NCBI RefSeq assembly: GCF_003597395.2
Contig: NC_133771.1
Span: 61,593,289-61,657,288, forward strand
Reading direction: 5' to 3'
Length of the DNA stretch: 64,000 bases
Source of the DNA: Chelonoidis abingdonii
Taxonomy: Eukaryota; Chordata; Testudines; Testudinidae
Part shown: positions 28,601 through 43,600 of the stretch, in pieces
Layout: each line of letters starts with the position of its first letter
How positions within the stretch are numbered: position 1 is the first letter of the stretch
The notes under the pieces: model-generated
The model's input: only the letters and a program-made list of their open reading frames with translations
Databases searched by the model: none
What the model was told of the DNA's origin: nothing
Made by a program: the position numbers and the translations under genes

Positions 28601-31600
28601 AAAACCATAGAGCTCTGCTCTTTCCCAGGCCAAGCTATCAAAGAGAAAGACTGGCTGACCAAAGAAGACAAAAAAAAAGTCCCCAAATACTCCACCGTGG
28701 CACACTGAGAGTTGAGCAAGCTGGCAAGGGGAAGGGGAAAGAGCCTGTTTAAATTTATTCCTTAAATTTGGCAATTCTTCTATGTTTGGTCTGCCCCCTT
28801 CTATCCATTCTGGTAGGATTGCACAGCTGTCAAAAGTTCCCATAACTGGACAACTAGAGTTAAATGATATAAAAAATGGGGAGGGGGAGGGGTGGACTGG
28901 CTCTAGACGTGTCCTCTGGCAGAGCAACGCTAAATTCTAAACTTTACCTGAGTGAGAAGAGAAGAACCTTCATGGTTGGGAGGGGAAAGGGGTTTCTCCT
29001 CCATGACTGGACTTCTGGGGATTGGTCCTGCTTTGAGCAGGGGGTTGGACTAGATGACCTTCTGGGGTCCCTTCCAACCCTAATCTTCTATGATTCTATG
29101 ATTCCTCTTATTCTTGCTAGCTCTGTTTTTTGTGAGGGTCCCACATGACCCCTCTCAGTATCTCCCTAGCTGAGCTCTAGAACAGAGTGGTCAGCTAGGG
29201 AAGACTTGCTTCAGGACATAGCTCCTTGAAAACTTCTCCATTTGTCCAATATGGTGACGGGGCTGGGTGGTGTCACGTACCTAGGGCATTGTGACCACAG
29301 GCAGAAATGTGTTGCCTGTTACAACTGCTAAACAAATGGCACTTATCCTTCAGAATCAAAAACAATCTCTCTGGCTAAGTGGTTTCTTTGTACAAGTAGC
29401 CACAGAGGGAATTTTTTTTATTGTGTAGGGCCTGTGATGTGAATTAAATTAATTAACTAAAGTAGGCCTGGTTATATGAGGCATCCTCTTGAGAAATGAA
29501 CAGGGACTGTCTCTGTTCTGTGTTCATACAATGCCTAGCAGAATGGGGTCCTGGTCCATGACTGGGACTCTTAGGCACTACAGTAATATAAATAATCATC
29601 CTCATCATCATGAAGCTGGAATTACCAATATAAGGACCATTAATGAAGGAACTGAACAACGTTTAATCAGAGCAATGGTTGCACATTCTTTGGAGTGTAT
29701 TTCTTGGACTTCAGTAAAAACAAAAACAAAATAAAACTCATCCTCCAGCAGGTATTAATACCATTATCTATAAATTCTATTATCCTTCCTCACTTTCCCC
29801 CCTATATAAAGTGTTCCAGGAAAACAAGTTACACAGATAACTTACGATGCAGGCTGACTGAGGAAAGCATTTCTATGGAGTCTGTATGCCACGTGGCTAG
29901 GGAAGGATCCTGATTCCAGTGATACTCCTTGTACAGAGGCAAAATGCTTCTCTGTTAAGTTGTATGATTCCAACATCTTGAAACCTTTTGGGGGGAGTAG
30001 GGGAGAGAAACACAATTTGGAGAAATCGTGATAAATGAAAAAAAAACCCTTCAGAATTATCCTATGCTAGGATGTTTGTATATGATTCTTACCAGGTGAA
30101 GTGTATCCCTCCAAGTAAATGAGAGGGCAAGCTGAAACAGATAAAAACTGTGTTATTTTAAAAAATTCAAATGGAATCATGAACATACAAATATTTTCAA
30201 AAGATTTTATTCCCATAAGTTTGAACTATTGTTAATTACCAGCCAACATCTGCCACTACAATAATTATCATCTGTTTGTAATCTTAAGCTTTATTCTGCT
30301 CAAGATCAAGCAGTAGATTTCCAGTTATGTTGGTGAAATGTTCAAATCCTTATTTATGAGGCTTTTTAATGTACTATTTCTACCATGCTGGAACATAAGG
30401 AATAGCAAACAGATGAGCTTCAAGTATATTTTATTTTAAGAGCCCAATTCTTAAAAAGAAATGGGCACAATGACACAATCTTTCCATGGATCTTTTATGC
30501 ATGAGTCAGACTGCATATTATTCCTCAGATTCACAAGGAAAAACTGCAGATTTATATGGCTTCTTAGTCGTATGTGGAGGAGGCAATATGGGAACACATA
30601 GTTGCAGATGATACAAATGTATAAATATTTCCCTTTTTTTTAATTCTTTTTGCCATAGAAGGACTCCAGATTTGAAAACAGATGGATTTTATTTTAGATC
30701 TTTATAAAAGTAATATTAGACACTGGTTAGCTACATCCCCAATGCAGCCAAAAAACAGTGGTAAAGAGGAAATCTGTCACATCCAGAAGCCCATTTTAGC
30801 TACCATTCTACTAGCTCTTCAAAGAAAAATAATTGTCACTTACTGTTTATTCACTTTTTAATAGAGTATCACCTCAGGGTGGGAGATAAGATAAAAATAT
30901 AATAACCACTTAAATAAGAAACATGCACTTGCTCACTGGAAATATATATTAACATTTCTTTAAAAAGGTGTAAATGAGAAAACCTTGACATGAGAGTTGT
31001 AGCAGTACATAGTCAAATTTACTAGCTTGTGACAGAAACATTGTCTCTTACTTACTTGAGGTAGCTGTCTCACAAATAAAAGTGAGGAGGTTCTCCTCAA
31101 TCTTTTCAAAGGCATCAAAATCATCAACGATAAATACATGACGTTCACTGGGTTTGCTGGCAATCTTTGACAGCTCATGGTAATCCACATCAGCTACACC
31201 AACAACAAAGATGCTGAAACCTGCAAAAATAATGTTTGTTATATGAAAATGCAAGGAATATACATGCTTATACATTATCATTGGCTCAGTAACTCAATAT
31301 CAAATCCCAATCATGTAGAGATACTGTATTCTCTGTTAAAAAACACAAGAACCAAATAATGCAAGTAGAACATGCTTTTGGTTGAACCCACTCCCTTTGC
31401 ACTTTCTGGATAAAATAGAGAATAAAGTAAAACCCAGTGGAGAAGAGTATTCAATATACTTTTGACCAAGGGGTGTCAAATGGAGAAACTCTTTCTCCAT
31501 TACCTTGATGAAACAGAAGCAGCAATAATTTAAAACCGACGGCAAAAATGTGGCGCAAAGGGCTCATGTACTGCAGGGAAGGGAAATTCTGTTATGGAAT

Positions 31601-34600
31601 CATTCAGCTGCACTAAGCGGTTTGAAATAGGCAGAAGGAGTCTTTTTATGAGGTCTTCTTGCTGCTAAATAAATGGCTGAAATGGATGAATCTATGAGTT
31701 AGATGACTGAACACCCAAGGAAGAGACATACTAAACCTAAGTACACAATTTAGATCAGAAGTGCCCAGACAATCTCCCTGAACCAAGCAGGGAACGTATA
31801 CTATTCTGAACATTTCCTTTTGCAAGAAGAGGGTGAAGAAACTCATGCCAATGAAGACACTGAATAGAAACCCTGAATTTTCTGGTATTAAACCACCACT
31901 ATATAACCCCCCGGAAGCTGAAAATGAAACTGTTTTCTAATGTACAATATTATCTTATGCGAGGGATCCTTGAAAACATTACAGGAAGGCATTTGAGGAG
32001 AAATGAAGAGCATAACAGTTCTGGGTTACTCCCAAGACAAACTAATCAAAAATAGTTAGGCTCTGCTCTTCAGTAAAAAGGATGATTAAAAAAATACTCT
32101 TCCACTTTCGGCACTGTTGATCACTCTCTCATCCTGGATTCCTCTCCTGCCTATCAGGTCGCTCTTTCCAGTTCACTTCTTCCTCTCCTCTTCCACACTT
32201 TTGGCAACCCTCAAGACTCTACTATTTGGTTTTCTCCTGTTTTTCTTACAGTTTATCCCTGGACAACTCATCCACTCACCAAGCTTCAACTGTCATCTCC
32301 ATGCCAACAGTTCACAAATCTTCTCTATCCCTGACCTCTCCTGTTCATCAGTCTTGCATATGACTATATTTCTGATATATACTGTGGAGATCATATCACC
32401 TAATTAAACTCAAAAAGGCTTATGATGAGCCCCTCATGTCTTTTCCAAAACTCACTCCCCTTCTTCCAATGCCATTGGGCAATATCATCATCTTCTCCAT
32501 CATCCAAGCTCACAACCTTGCTATGACAGCCTCCTTACTCTTTCACAAAACATACAGGCTGCCACCGAATCCTATCTGTTCTACAACATTACAAAAATCT
32601 GACTCTTCCTTTCTATCCCTATGTCTAAAATCGTTATCCGTACTTTGGTTACATCCTGCCTTGACTGCTGATGTCTCCTAATTTCTGTGCTTCTTCATTT
32701 CCATCTCATTCCCATGGTCCATCCAAATCACTCTGGCTAAAGTCATCTTCATCATCTCAGTCTTAGACCATGTCATTCTCCTCTTCAAATCCTTCCAATG
32801 GCATCTTCTTGCCTTGCACATCAATGTTAGCTTATCTTCTTCAGCTTCTGGACTTTGCATAATTTTGTCTCTGCCTATATTTCTCTCCCATTTCCTTCTC
32901 CTCCTTCTCTCACCATTTCATCCTATCAATAAATCCCCTCTATCACTTTCTTTGTCACCTCCCTGATACACCTGAAGACTGAGGAAAAGATGAGGCAGAA
33001 GGAAAGGGATTTTCTGCCAAACAGTTCAGAATGCAAAAGTGATTCTCCCAAGAAGTACCATTTCAAATGCTGGTTTCAGCCCAAACACTGATGGCAGCAG
33101 TCACATGTATTGCTCAACAAATATGATATAACTGCCTTTATTATGCACTTTAAGCTTTCTTAAGCCTTTGGTTGTTTGTTGTTGTTCTTGTTTTCAGTAA
33201 GTATTAGCAATCAAAACAGGTACGATATAAACACAAGTTGAGAGCTACAATCAGCCCTGTAACTATGATTTTAGCATGCTTGCTTATACTCGGGCTGAAT
33301 TTGGCCAATTTAATAATTTTTAATAGCTAATACGAAACCCAAGGAGGACAAATACAGAATTCCAAGGTAACAAAGCAATCTGAGGCTTAATCAACAGACA
33401 CAAAGAAACAGAGCTAAGGTAAGGAAGCACAACAAATGCTTCTATAGGAAATTAATCACCAGGCTGCTTATACTGTATACCAAAATATGCACTAAAAATG
33501 CAGAATTGGAGAACTAGTGCCTCAGCTACAGTAAATTACACTTGGTCCATCTAAGGAGGGACCGTAGCTGGCCACCTCCTCCTCAAAACCGGGGTGAGAG
33601 AGCCAGGGGCCTGGTCAGACTCGTGCTCAAGGTAGAGTAAATGAAGGGCTGCTCTAACTTGTGCCAACATTAAAAATGCTCTAAGGGCCATTCCAGCAGA
33701 TTGGGATCATTGGACGGAAGGGCACTTAATAATGTCCCCGCCCCCCGAATAGGGGCCAGGAGTGATATAGGACAAGTTCTGTAACTATGTAAGGGGAATT
33801 CCCAGCAAACTGTTTAAGGCTGCTCTGTCCACAGAGAGAGAAGAGGCCAGAATTAGGTCCAGTCAATCTTAACATTCTTAAAATAGTCCGAGCCATTTCA
33901 AATCATATACTGTAATTCAAATGTCTCTCTCAAGAACCACTACCTATTTAGGATGAATAAAGGACCAACAATACCTGATACTGTTATACACCCATATGTT
34001 AAATTGCATGACTTAAACTCCTTAGTAAAATGAATGTCAGACTCAACTTCGTTCTACAGGTTGCTTACCAGAGTGCTGTATGATTGCTGCAGCTTTCTTA
34101 ACTTCATCCTGTGACCGACCGTCTGTGACAACAACAAGTACCTTGGGCACACCTCTCCTCATGCCACTTTCCCAAGTCAAGACTCTTTCTTTGATAAACG
34201 TAAGGGCTTTGCCTGCAAATTGCACAAAGAATGAGGACTCACACTACATTTGCTACTGAAAATATTTGCTTTGAAGAACTAATACAACTAATAAGAGTAG
34301 AACATTAAACTACAGAGGATTAAGATAATGAATAGGTTTTCAAAAAATGGATTACTGGGAAGGAATACATCGTTATTCATCAGACGCACCTGTTCTTGTA
34401 TTTCCTCCTTTGTACCGAATATTCTGAAGTGCTCCTAGCGCCTGGGCCTTATCATCATATGTATTCAGTTTAAACTCAGACTTTGCATCATCGCTGTACT
34501 GCACAAAGGAAACCTGAAATAAAATGCAGCACAGCATTCAGCCTTTGACCTGTGTGGCTTCAAGTGATCTCTCCACTAAAGTGAATTATGTTGTCAGTTA

Positions 34601-37600
34601 CCATTGAAACAGGAAACCCATGACTGAAGTTATATGTAAATATAGATATAACAATGGTAAAGTTATTAGTTAATGCGTTAACTAGAAAATACTTGTTAGA
34701 ACTATGGTGGCACCATATTTAGTGCTGATTCTCTACTTCAGCTTGGGAATACAGCACTTATAAAAACTGTTAAAGATTACAAAAAAATGCAAGAAGCTCA
34801 TGACATAGCAATTAATAGGGAATGTGCCAGAATTTAAGTCATTTGATACATACAGTATAATACACTTCCTGAACTGGAACATTAACTCATCTTGTATATT
34901 TGTATATATCCATGTAAACCTAGAGTGAATGTTCTGCCTATGTATACAATGTATATTTCATTTTGCATTTCCTTGTAGTCATAGAAGATTAGGGTTGGAA
35001 GAGATCTCAGGAGGTCATCTAGTCCAACCCCCTGCTCAAAGCAGGACCAACACCAATTAAATCATCCCAGCCAATACTTTGTCAAGCTGGGCCTTAAAAG
35101 CCACTAAGCATGGAGATTCCACCACCTCCCTAGGTAACCCATTCCAGTGGCTTCACCACCTTCCTAGTGAAATAGTGTTTCCTAATATCCAACCTAGACC
35201 TCCCCAACTGCAACTTGAGACCATTGCTCCTTATTCTATCATCTGCCACCACTGAGAACAGACTAGCTCCATCTTCTTTGGAAGGTACTTGAAGACTGCT
35301 ATCAAATCCTCCCTCACTCTTCTCTTCTGCAGACTAAATAAGCCCAGTTCCCTCAGCCTCTCCTTGTAAGTCATGTGCCCCAGCCCCCTAATCATTTTAG
35401 TTGCCCTCTGCTGGACTATCTCCAATTTGTCCACACCTCTTCTGTACGGGGGTAGGGGGTGGGAAACAGGATGCAATACTCCAGGTGTGGCCTCACCAGA
35501 GTGGAATAGAGGGGAATAATCACTTCCCTCGATCTGCTGGCAATGCTCCTGCTAATACAGTCCAATATGCCATTGGCTATCTTGGCAATGAGAGCACATT
35601 GCTGATTCATTTCCTTCTTCTCATCCACTGTAATCCTCAAGTCCTTTTCTGCAGAACTGCTGCATAGCCAGTCACTCCCCAGCCTATAGCAGTGCATGGG
35701 ATTCTTCCTTCCTATGTGCAGGACTCTGCACTTGTCCTTGTTGAACCTGATCGGTTTTCTTTTGGCCCAATCCTCCAATTTGTCTAGTTCACTCTGGATC
35801 CTATCCTTACCCTCCAGTGTATCCCTCTCCCCTCAATTTAGTGTCATCTGTGAACTTAATGAGGGTGCAATCCATCCCATCATCCAGATCATTAATAAAG
35901 ATGTTGCACTAAATCAGCCCCAGAACTGACCGCTGGGGCACTCTGCTTGATACCAGCTGCCAACTAGACATCGAGCCGTTGCTCACTACCTGCTGAGTCC
36001 AACAATCTAGCCAGCTTCTATCTATATTACAGTGCATTCATCCAATCCATACTTTTTTAACATGCTGGCAAGAATACTGTGGGAGACCATATCAAAAGCT
36101 TTGCTAAAGTCAAGATATATCACATCTACCACTTTTCCCATATCCACAGAGCCAGTTATCTCATTATAAAAGGCAATCAGGTTGGTCAGGCGTGACTTGC
36201 CCTTAGTGAATCCATATTGACTGTTCCTGATCACCTTCCTCCTCTCCAAGTGCTTCAAAATGGATACCTTGAGTACCTGCTCCATGATTTTGACGGGTAC
36301 TGAAGTGAGGCTGACCCGTCTGAAGTTACCCACATTCTCTTTCTTCCTTTTTTTTTTTTAAATATGAGCACTATATTTGCCTTTTTCCACTTGTCTGGGA
36401 CCTCCCCTGATTGCCATGAATTTTCAAATATAATGGCCAATGGCTCTGCAATCACATCAGCCAACTCCCTCAGCACCCTTGGATGCATTAGATCTGGACC
36501 CATTGACTTGTGCACCTCCAGCTTTTCTAAATAGTCCTTAACCTGTTCTTTCACCACTGAGGGCTGCTCATCTCCTCCCCATACTGTGTTGCCCAGTGCA
36601 GCAGTCTGGGAGCTGGCCTTGTCTATGAAGACTGAGGGGGAAAAAGCATTGAGTACTTCAGGTTTTTCCACATCATCTGTCATTAGGTTGCCTTCCCTAA
36701 TCAGTAAGTATCCCAGAATTTCCCTGACCTTCTTCTTGTTGCTGACATATGCACAGAAATCCTTCTTGTTACTCTTCACATCCCTTGCTATCTGCAACTC
36801 CAATTGTGCTTTGGCCTTCCTGATTACACTCCTGCATGCTCTAGCAATATTTTTATACTCTTCCCTAGTCATCTGTCCAAATTTCCACTTTTTGTAAGCT
36901 TTCTTTTTGAGTTTTAGCTCACCGAAGATTTCACTGTTAAGCCAAGCTGGTCACCTGCCATATTTGCTATTCTTTCTGCACATCGGGATGGTTTGTTCCT
37001 GCTCCCTCAATAAGGCTTCTTTAAAATACAGCCAGCTCTCCTGGACTCCTTGCCCCCTCATATTAGTTTCCCAGGGGATCCTGCCCATCAGTTCCCTAAG
37101 AGAGTCAAAGTCTGCTTTTCTGAAGTCCAGGGTCCGTATTTTGCTACTGTCCTTTCTTCTAGACTGTCGCATTTCTATTATTAGCATGCCTTACTAAGGT
37201 GGTCTTGAGCAGATATCTAAGTAGTCACACTTACTGAAATAAGTTTGTCTTTTTTAATCCTCATAAATGTCTAAAATGAAGAACTAAGAATGTGTGTAAC
37301 TAGCCCAGGACAAAAGAGGAAAGGAGCTTTAAGTCTTTCCCTAACAAGCCCAGGAAGTTCACAGCTATTCTCCTCCAATAGCTAATTTGCAGCAAGTCTC
37401 CTGTTGGGCCAAAGAAGAAAAAATGTTTGAAAACCAAGCAGTGTGAGGTTAGAGCTAGGCAGGATGGAGATACTGGAGGAGATTTTTCTTTCTAGAAGTA
37501 TGTCTGCAGAATGAAATAGGGGGAACCAATGACCTAAAGGCATGCATGAGGGAGGACAAAACTGTTCATGAGCAAGATAACTGGGTGCTGCATTTCAGAA

Positions 37601-40600
37601 AAACAGAAATAAAACATCCTTCCAAGGAAAATCACTCTCTTCCTTCCTACATGGGAAGATGGTCTTGCACCAAGCGGTGATGGCAAAGCTCCAGAGACAT
37701 TCTTACCCATGCCATTCACCTCTAGCTAATCAAAGAGCAATGCTCATGAGAGCAGGACAGAGCTCCTATCCAGTTCCCCTTATCTAGAAGGAAAACAGTC
37801 ATGATGCAGGGACTTGACCATGGGGAGATTAACATAAGACATAATTAAAGGCTCCTCAGGAGTCTGGCAGGGACACATGGAGAAACCCAGGACGAAGACA
37901 AGATGTTTCAGCCTCTCCAATATTCCTTATAGCTTTCTCTTTAAAGATGCATCCAATTTCATCCAGTGAATCCTCTTCTCTACCTCTCCTGCAACTGTCT
38001 CCATGCTTTCTTCTGCCCACTGCACATGCACCATCCTTTCTGAATCGACACACCAAGACATTACCCTCATTCATCACCACACTCCTTCTCAATGTCCACT
38101 TCTGCTGTGACACAAAAATTAGCCGATTCATAACAACTATGGAGAGGGGCAGCTGAGGTTATTTTATATGCACAAAGAAGCAAAAACATACAACTAATAT
38201 TACATTGGCCACAGAGCACCCTGACCACTCTGCCTGTATACTGATTCCCTTTCATCTGCTTGCCATCTGTCTTTTGTCTTTCAGGGTATCTACTCTTAAA
38301 CGGGGACTGTGTTTTCCTTTATGTTTGTACAGCACAGCGCACATATATATACACACAACATAGTACCAGAATAATTGGCAGAAATCCTATACAATAGAAA
38401 AAGATAGAGGAGACTTTAAGAATTCAGGTTTGTTGGTTTGTTTGTTTAATTTCCCTGCAAAAAGCATGTAATGGAAATTACTCACCTGAATTCCAGCAGG
38501 GTTGATTAAGTCAAAGGCTCCAACAGTATTAAAAACAAATTTCACTACTTTGTTGAAATTATCATCACCAATACTCCAGGAAGCATCAGTCAGGAACACA
38601 ATGTCTGCTTTGGCACCTTTACATACTGAAAGACAAACAGCTCAATGAACTCTAAAACACCCACCTCATTTAGGACTGTGGACCAAACAGCACTGTTCTG
38701 ATAATTTTAAAGCAAGAAAGATGAGCAAATATTCAGCAAACTTCAGTCATATTCTCAACCTGCAGACTACTCTTAAATATTAAAGTAGTGTTTCTCTTGC
38801 GTGTATCTCTTGCATTTCCTGGGTTTTGCAGGTTTTCACACTATGCATTCAAGGACATCTCAGGTCAAATCTTGGCATATATGTGCAAAAAGTTCACATG
38901 AAACAAAACCCTGAAGACTGCAACTTAGCACCAGTTTTCTTGGCAATCTACAACAAAAATAGGTTCATATGCTAAAGGCAAAGCTCACAAATCCACAGTG
39001 CATACTGAGAGTCATGGCCATTCCCCCAAATCTACGCACGCTGCTACCATGACCCAGTTGCTATCTGAGCCCAATGCGATACCCTTGCAAATAGCTAGTA
39101 TCAAGGGAATGAGGCCCAGGCATCATTCCCCTGTCTACATAAGGCAGGTGATCGTGTCAGAGCTGCTGCAAAGGGCCAAAGTGGGCCAGAGGATCATTAG
39201 ACCCATATATTTTTGAAGTTACTTCAATTTAGGAAAAATATAATTCAGTCTAACCTTTGAGTGTGTGGATGGACAGCAAATAAGACAAAATATATCATGA
39301 ATCTACAATGCACACTTACCATCCCGAGCTGGTGGGATTGTGGGAGGTGGAGGAGGAGGAGGCGGTTGAGTTGGTGCTTCGGTAGGTTTGATGACTGAAG
39401 TAAAACAATTAAAAATTTTTATTTAATGTAACATTTTACTCAAGAAAAGACTCCACCCATGTGAATTACCCTGTGTCTGACTGAGGAAAGAATTATCAAT
39501 GCTTTTACTGGTGACCAAGGCAAGTAATTCCTAATCAGCAAAGAAAAATCTGCTGTTACAAAAGCAAGTCCTTAATTATGACAAGGGACTAGATTCTGCC
39601 ACTTTTACACAAACTGAGAAATCTCTCACTCCGTGGTTACTGCCCAATGGGATTAACCTGAGCAAGATAATACTCCATTTGAATTTCCCCCAAATAATTG
39701 CTATTGTCTGTTTCCCAGTTCAGGATGTTTCCCACTGACATACGCTTGGAGACACAGCAAAATAGACCCCTCAGTTGTGGTATTTTATGTCTTGTACAAA
39801 CAAGACAATTGTAAGATCTGTAGTTGGGACTATTTCCATCCCATTCTGTTCACACGCTTGCTGTTCATATTGCCCCTGACTTACATGTGCGCTCTTTCAG
39901 AGAGATGGGCGGTCCCTCAAGGTTCGGGGTCTGAACAAAGACAGTAGCATTGTATTCGGTGTCTGGTGAAAGGCCAGTGAAACAGTGGCTGGTTTCTGTC
40001 CCACGTACTGTAATTTCTTGTCCTCGGGATCCTGTAAAAACAAACCCAAAGGAAGGAAAATGTAGGGTCCAGTACTTCCCTTTCCATAAGTGTGCAGAAG
40101 AAAACAAGAGCGAGTGCATGTAGGGAGGGTGCTGAAATGGGATGAATGGCACCTCTGCTGCTTGCTCTTCCCAGCCCAAGAAAGCCTCTGTGCAGCAACA
40201 CTGTGTGGTGGGCACTCTGCACGCTGGGGAGCTGTCACGCTGTGACGGGGAAGAGGCAGAGAGCAGCTGCACTCCATAGTATGCACTCATAACCCCTGGT
40301 GAGCAGCAGATTTCCATTGGGAAATCCTAGCGGGAGTTAACATGGATAGAAGCAGCATTAATTTCCAATCTGCATCTTCTTAGAAAGGCGGGCTGCATGC
40401 AAGCCTGGGGAGTTTTACCAACACAGCTTGCCTACTGGGGGAGGCACTGGAGTTCTAATTATCGCAAACTCAGGGCCCTCAGCCTGTCACATTACAATCC
40501 TTAGTTAGTCATGGCATAAAACCGACACGTACATATGCCCTCAGAATACACAAGGAATCAAAGGAATTTACCATCAGCTGGGTTTAGCTTTAATCTGTAG

Positions 40601-43600
40601 GAAGACGCTGACCGGTGAGGTGACCATCGGATACAGAAGGTATCCCATCCCACCTTGTAACTTGTTAGATCAGTGACATTCAAGTACACTGCAAAAAGGA
40701 AAAGTGTTCAATTTATTATCTGGGAAATATAATACATTAGATATCAAATTAACCAGATCAGAAAAAAACAATGGCATCAGTAGTGCTGGCCCATATATCA
40801 CTATGGCAGTAAACTTTGCCTGCATGTTGTTTTATTTTAAAAATGTCCACAGAAGAAAAAAATAGTTCTAGCCAATTCATCTCTGTTCTTTCTGTTTAGT
40901 CCCACAGATCTGACCTCTGTTATTTACCAAAGCCCAAATTCTGATACTCTTTATTATGCTAAGTACTATCTGATTCTATGGGCTGTCCCACTAAAATCAA
41001 CAGAATCACTTATAAAGATATTTAGCATGAGGAAAGTGCATCTGATTCAGGCCCTGTTGTATTTTATTTTATTTTATTTTATTTTATTGTATTGTATTGT
41101 ATTTACTGGCAGTGCCAAGAGCTTTTAATGAGACCATTTAACAAAATCAGGATTTTACAACTCATCCTTTTTTGCTGAAATCTCAAATGGCTCATTAACT
41201 GAGTTCAGCAACAAACCAATCTTCTGCTGAGCAGGTTCAGCTTTGATGGAATGTGTAGTCAGTCACTATTACCACAAGATGCACTCAGAAGCAGTGACTG
41301 CACCCTGCAATCTACTGAACACATTCTAGCCAATGGGTGCAGCAGGTGTTGAGCACCTTGCAGGCTCAAACCCAGCTACAGCCAAACAAATTTAAGAAAT
41401 GGAACTAGAGGGTTGTCTATTGCAAGCCACTAGTAAAAGCAATGTTTAAATAATGTGGGTTTCTAAGCTTCATTTTATTTATGGGCCTGATTCTCATAGG
41501 TCTGAGCATCCATAATTGTGGAGTGTGAAGACCTTAAGGATCAAGGCCCTAAATATGGACTTTTCAGTCAACATGAGATCACTTCAACAATTATATCCTA
41601 TGTGACTACAATAAAAGTGGTTTGGACTTACATGTAGTGCCTTGATCAATCAGGGGTGCGCTGAGTCCAGAATCGTATTGGGCATAAACATTCACATCAT
41701 AGATAGTACTAGGAGACAGGTTGTGCAATGTGTATGAAGTCACTTCCCCAACAAACACCTCCATTGGCGGCTCAGCAGAACCTTGAGTTAAAGGGAATCA
41801 CAGAAAAAGACACAATTCTGAGCATTCTGCTATGGCACTATCAGAGGTCTTTTATACAATCCATATCCCTGAGTGTCATAGTTATATCAACCTAGCCCCG
41901 GGTGTACACAGCACGAGATCTAGAAGCTGGGCTTCTCCAATCAACATAGCTACCGCCTCTCACACAGGTGGATTAACTATGCCAATGGGAGAAGCTCTCC
42001 TATCGGCATAATAGTGTCTTCAATGAAGTGTCTACACTGGGCAGCTGCACTGATGCAGCATTTTATGTGTAGACCTGCCCCAAAACTTGGTCCTTGCTTT
42101 TAAAACACATACTTGTTATTTCTTAAACTTATTACTTTAGTAAACACTCTCATTGCTAATAAAATAAATGTAGCTTTACTAGTGCAATTTGTATTTAATT
42201 TAATTTAATTTCCAGAGAAGCATGCAAATGTGGATTCATTCTCATGTCAAATAAAAGCATTGAAGGACTGTCATTCATTCAAACTCTAGGCCTGATTCTA
42301 TTCACACACTTGTGTAAATAATGAGCATCTCCATGAAAGATACAAAACCTGGTGTAAAGTGAGAAGAGAACAGTTCTGGGATAGGAGATACATGTTGTAT
42401 TAAATATCAAATATGTAATTAAATCAAATGTGCTGTAATGTGTGTGACCATGTATCTGGTGTTCTAATGGTCTTTCTTTTGAAACACTGAAATGAACAGG
42501 AAAACTTCTTACTACTTTAAAGTTAATAAACCCACAAATTAAAATAAATAAAGAAAATACCTTTAAAGCAAAGGGCTCAGTTTTCATGAGGATACACAGG
42601 ATATTTCCACCCAAATCTCTTAACTCATTACTCATTGTTTTCAAAGTGTTCTCTTCAAAGGAGACAGGTTTTCTTACCTACAGGTTTATATGCAAGTTTG
42701 TACCCAAGAACAGGAGATGGTGAGGGATCCCAGGAAACTCTGAATCGTGTATACCACTCATCAGAAATATGCATGTTTTGAGGAGGAAGCAACCCAACTG
42801 AAAAGAAAGAATAAACATTAGAACTGGTATTAGTAGCAACTGCCTTTTAAAGCGGCATAACAGGTAAACTGTAAACTCCCTGAAGAAGAAATTCTGACTT
42901 TGGATTTGTTTGCATTGTGCCTAGTACAACAGGGCCCCCACAGATGGGGGCCTCTGGCACTACTGCAGCAGAACTATTAATTTATAAGGAGGAGAAATGA
43001 GAATACAGTACTTAATCCTAAAGCTAAGTTACCAGTTCGTCCATTTCCTGTCAGCTGTCCACCGTCTCCATCATCATACACAGCCACAACAGTAATTTTA
43101 TATGGCGTGTCTGAATGCAGTGGCTGTAATATCACATTATTTCTTCTTCCGGGTACTGTTGTCTAGAAATCATGAGAGAAATACAGATGAATCTGTTGTA
43201 ATATTTTACCTGACCTATAATTGTAATGAACTGTAAATGAGCAATCCTTGTGGAATTTGTGGATGTATTTCACTGCAAATACCCAGCTGTGGTTTTTTAA
43301 TCCAGCTATAGAGAAATCCATTTTATTGAAAGAAAGACTCCACTGCTTTACCATTTCAGAACAATTTCAGCCTGCCTAAAATTAACAGCATGGCCTGTTT
43401 AAATTATTTTTAAGTACAACTTTGTAACTTTTGTCAAAAAACTGGACTCCTCGTCTCCTTCCCTTTATAATACTGTAGCTATCCTCACACCAGAGTGATA
43501 TTCCACAGCTCCCTGTGGCTTCTCCAGACCTCGTTCAAGAATTAAACAGCTACACACACACAAAAGATTTGTTTCCTCCTCACATACACTCACATGGAGA

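Larger units (their letters stand above)
26696..29845 (-). other. Introns flanking exon 25
   Basis: 26696-27104 (409 bases) shows nothing notable. 27248-29845 contains a CT microsatellite (28401-28427) and a CR1 tail (29012-29104). A G-rich stretch near 28876-28900 has only three long G runs. Confidence 0.7.
30132..34068 (-). other. Introns flanking exon 22
   Basis: 30132-31055 shows nothing notable. 31221-34068 contains an L2-like LINE remnant (32105-32960). The stretch 33540-33830 is less AT-rich than its surroundings and may be another repeat, unidentified. Confidence 0.7.
38626..42677 (-). other. Introns between exons 14 and 19
   Basis: Introns 38626-39319, 39395-39884, 40032-40571, 40689-41631 and 41782-42677. 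They contain an (ATTTT)n tract (41059-41104) and a short DNA element (41880-42078). Nothing else notable. Confidence 0.75.

Noticed and set aside
28876..28900. Second G-quadruplex candidate
   Set aside because: Only three G runs of four or more, followed by a GG; a fourth full run is missing.
36255..36872. 205-codon minus-strand open frame, the longest in the window
   Set aside because: It is ORF2 of the CR1 LINE at 34979-37190 and is followed by frameshifts, not a host gene.
39865..40317. 150-codon minus-strand frame around exon 17
   Set aside because: The upstream part is intron; the real exon starts after a clear AG acceptor at 40031.
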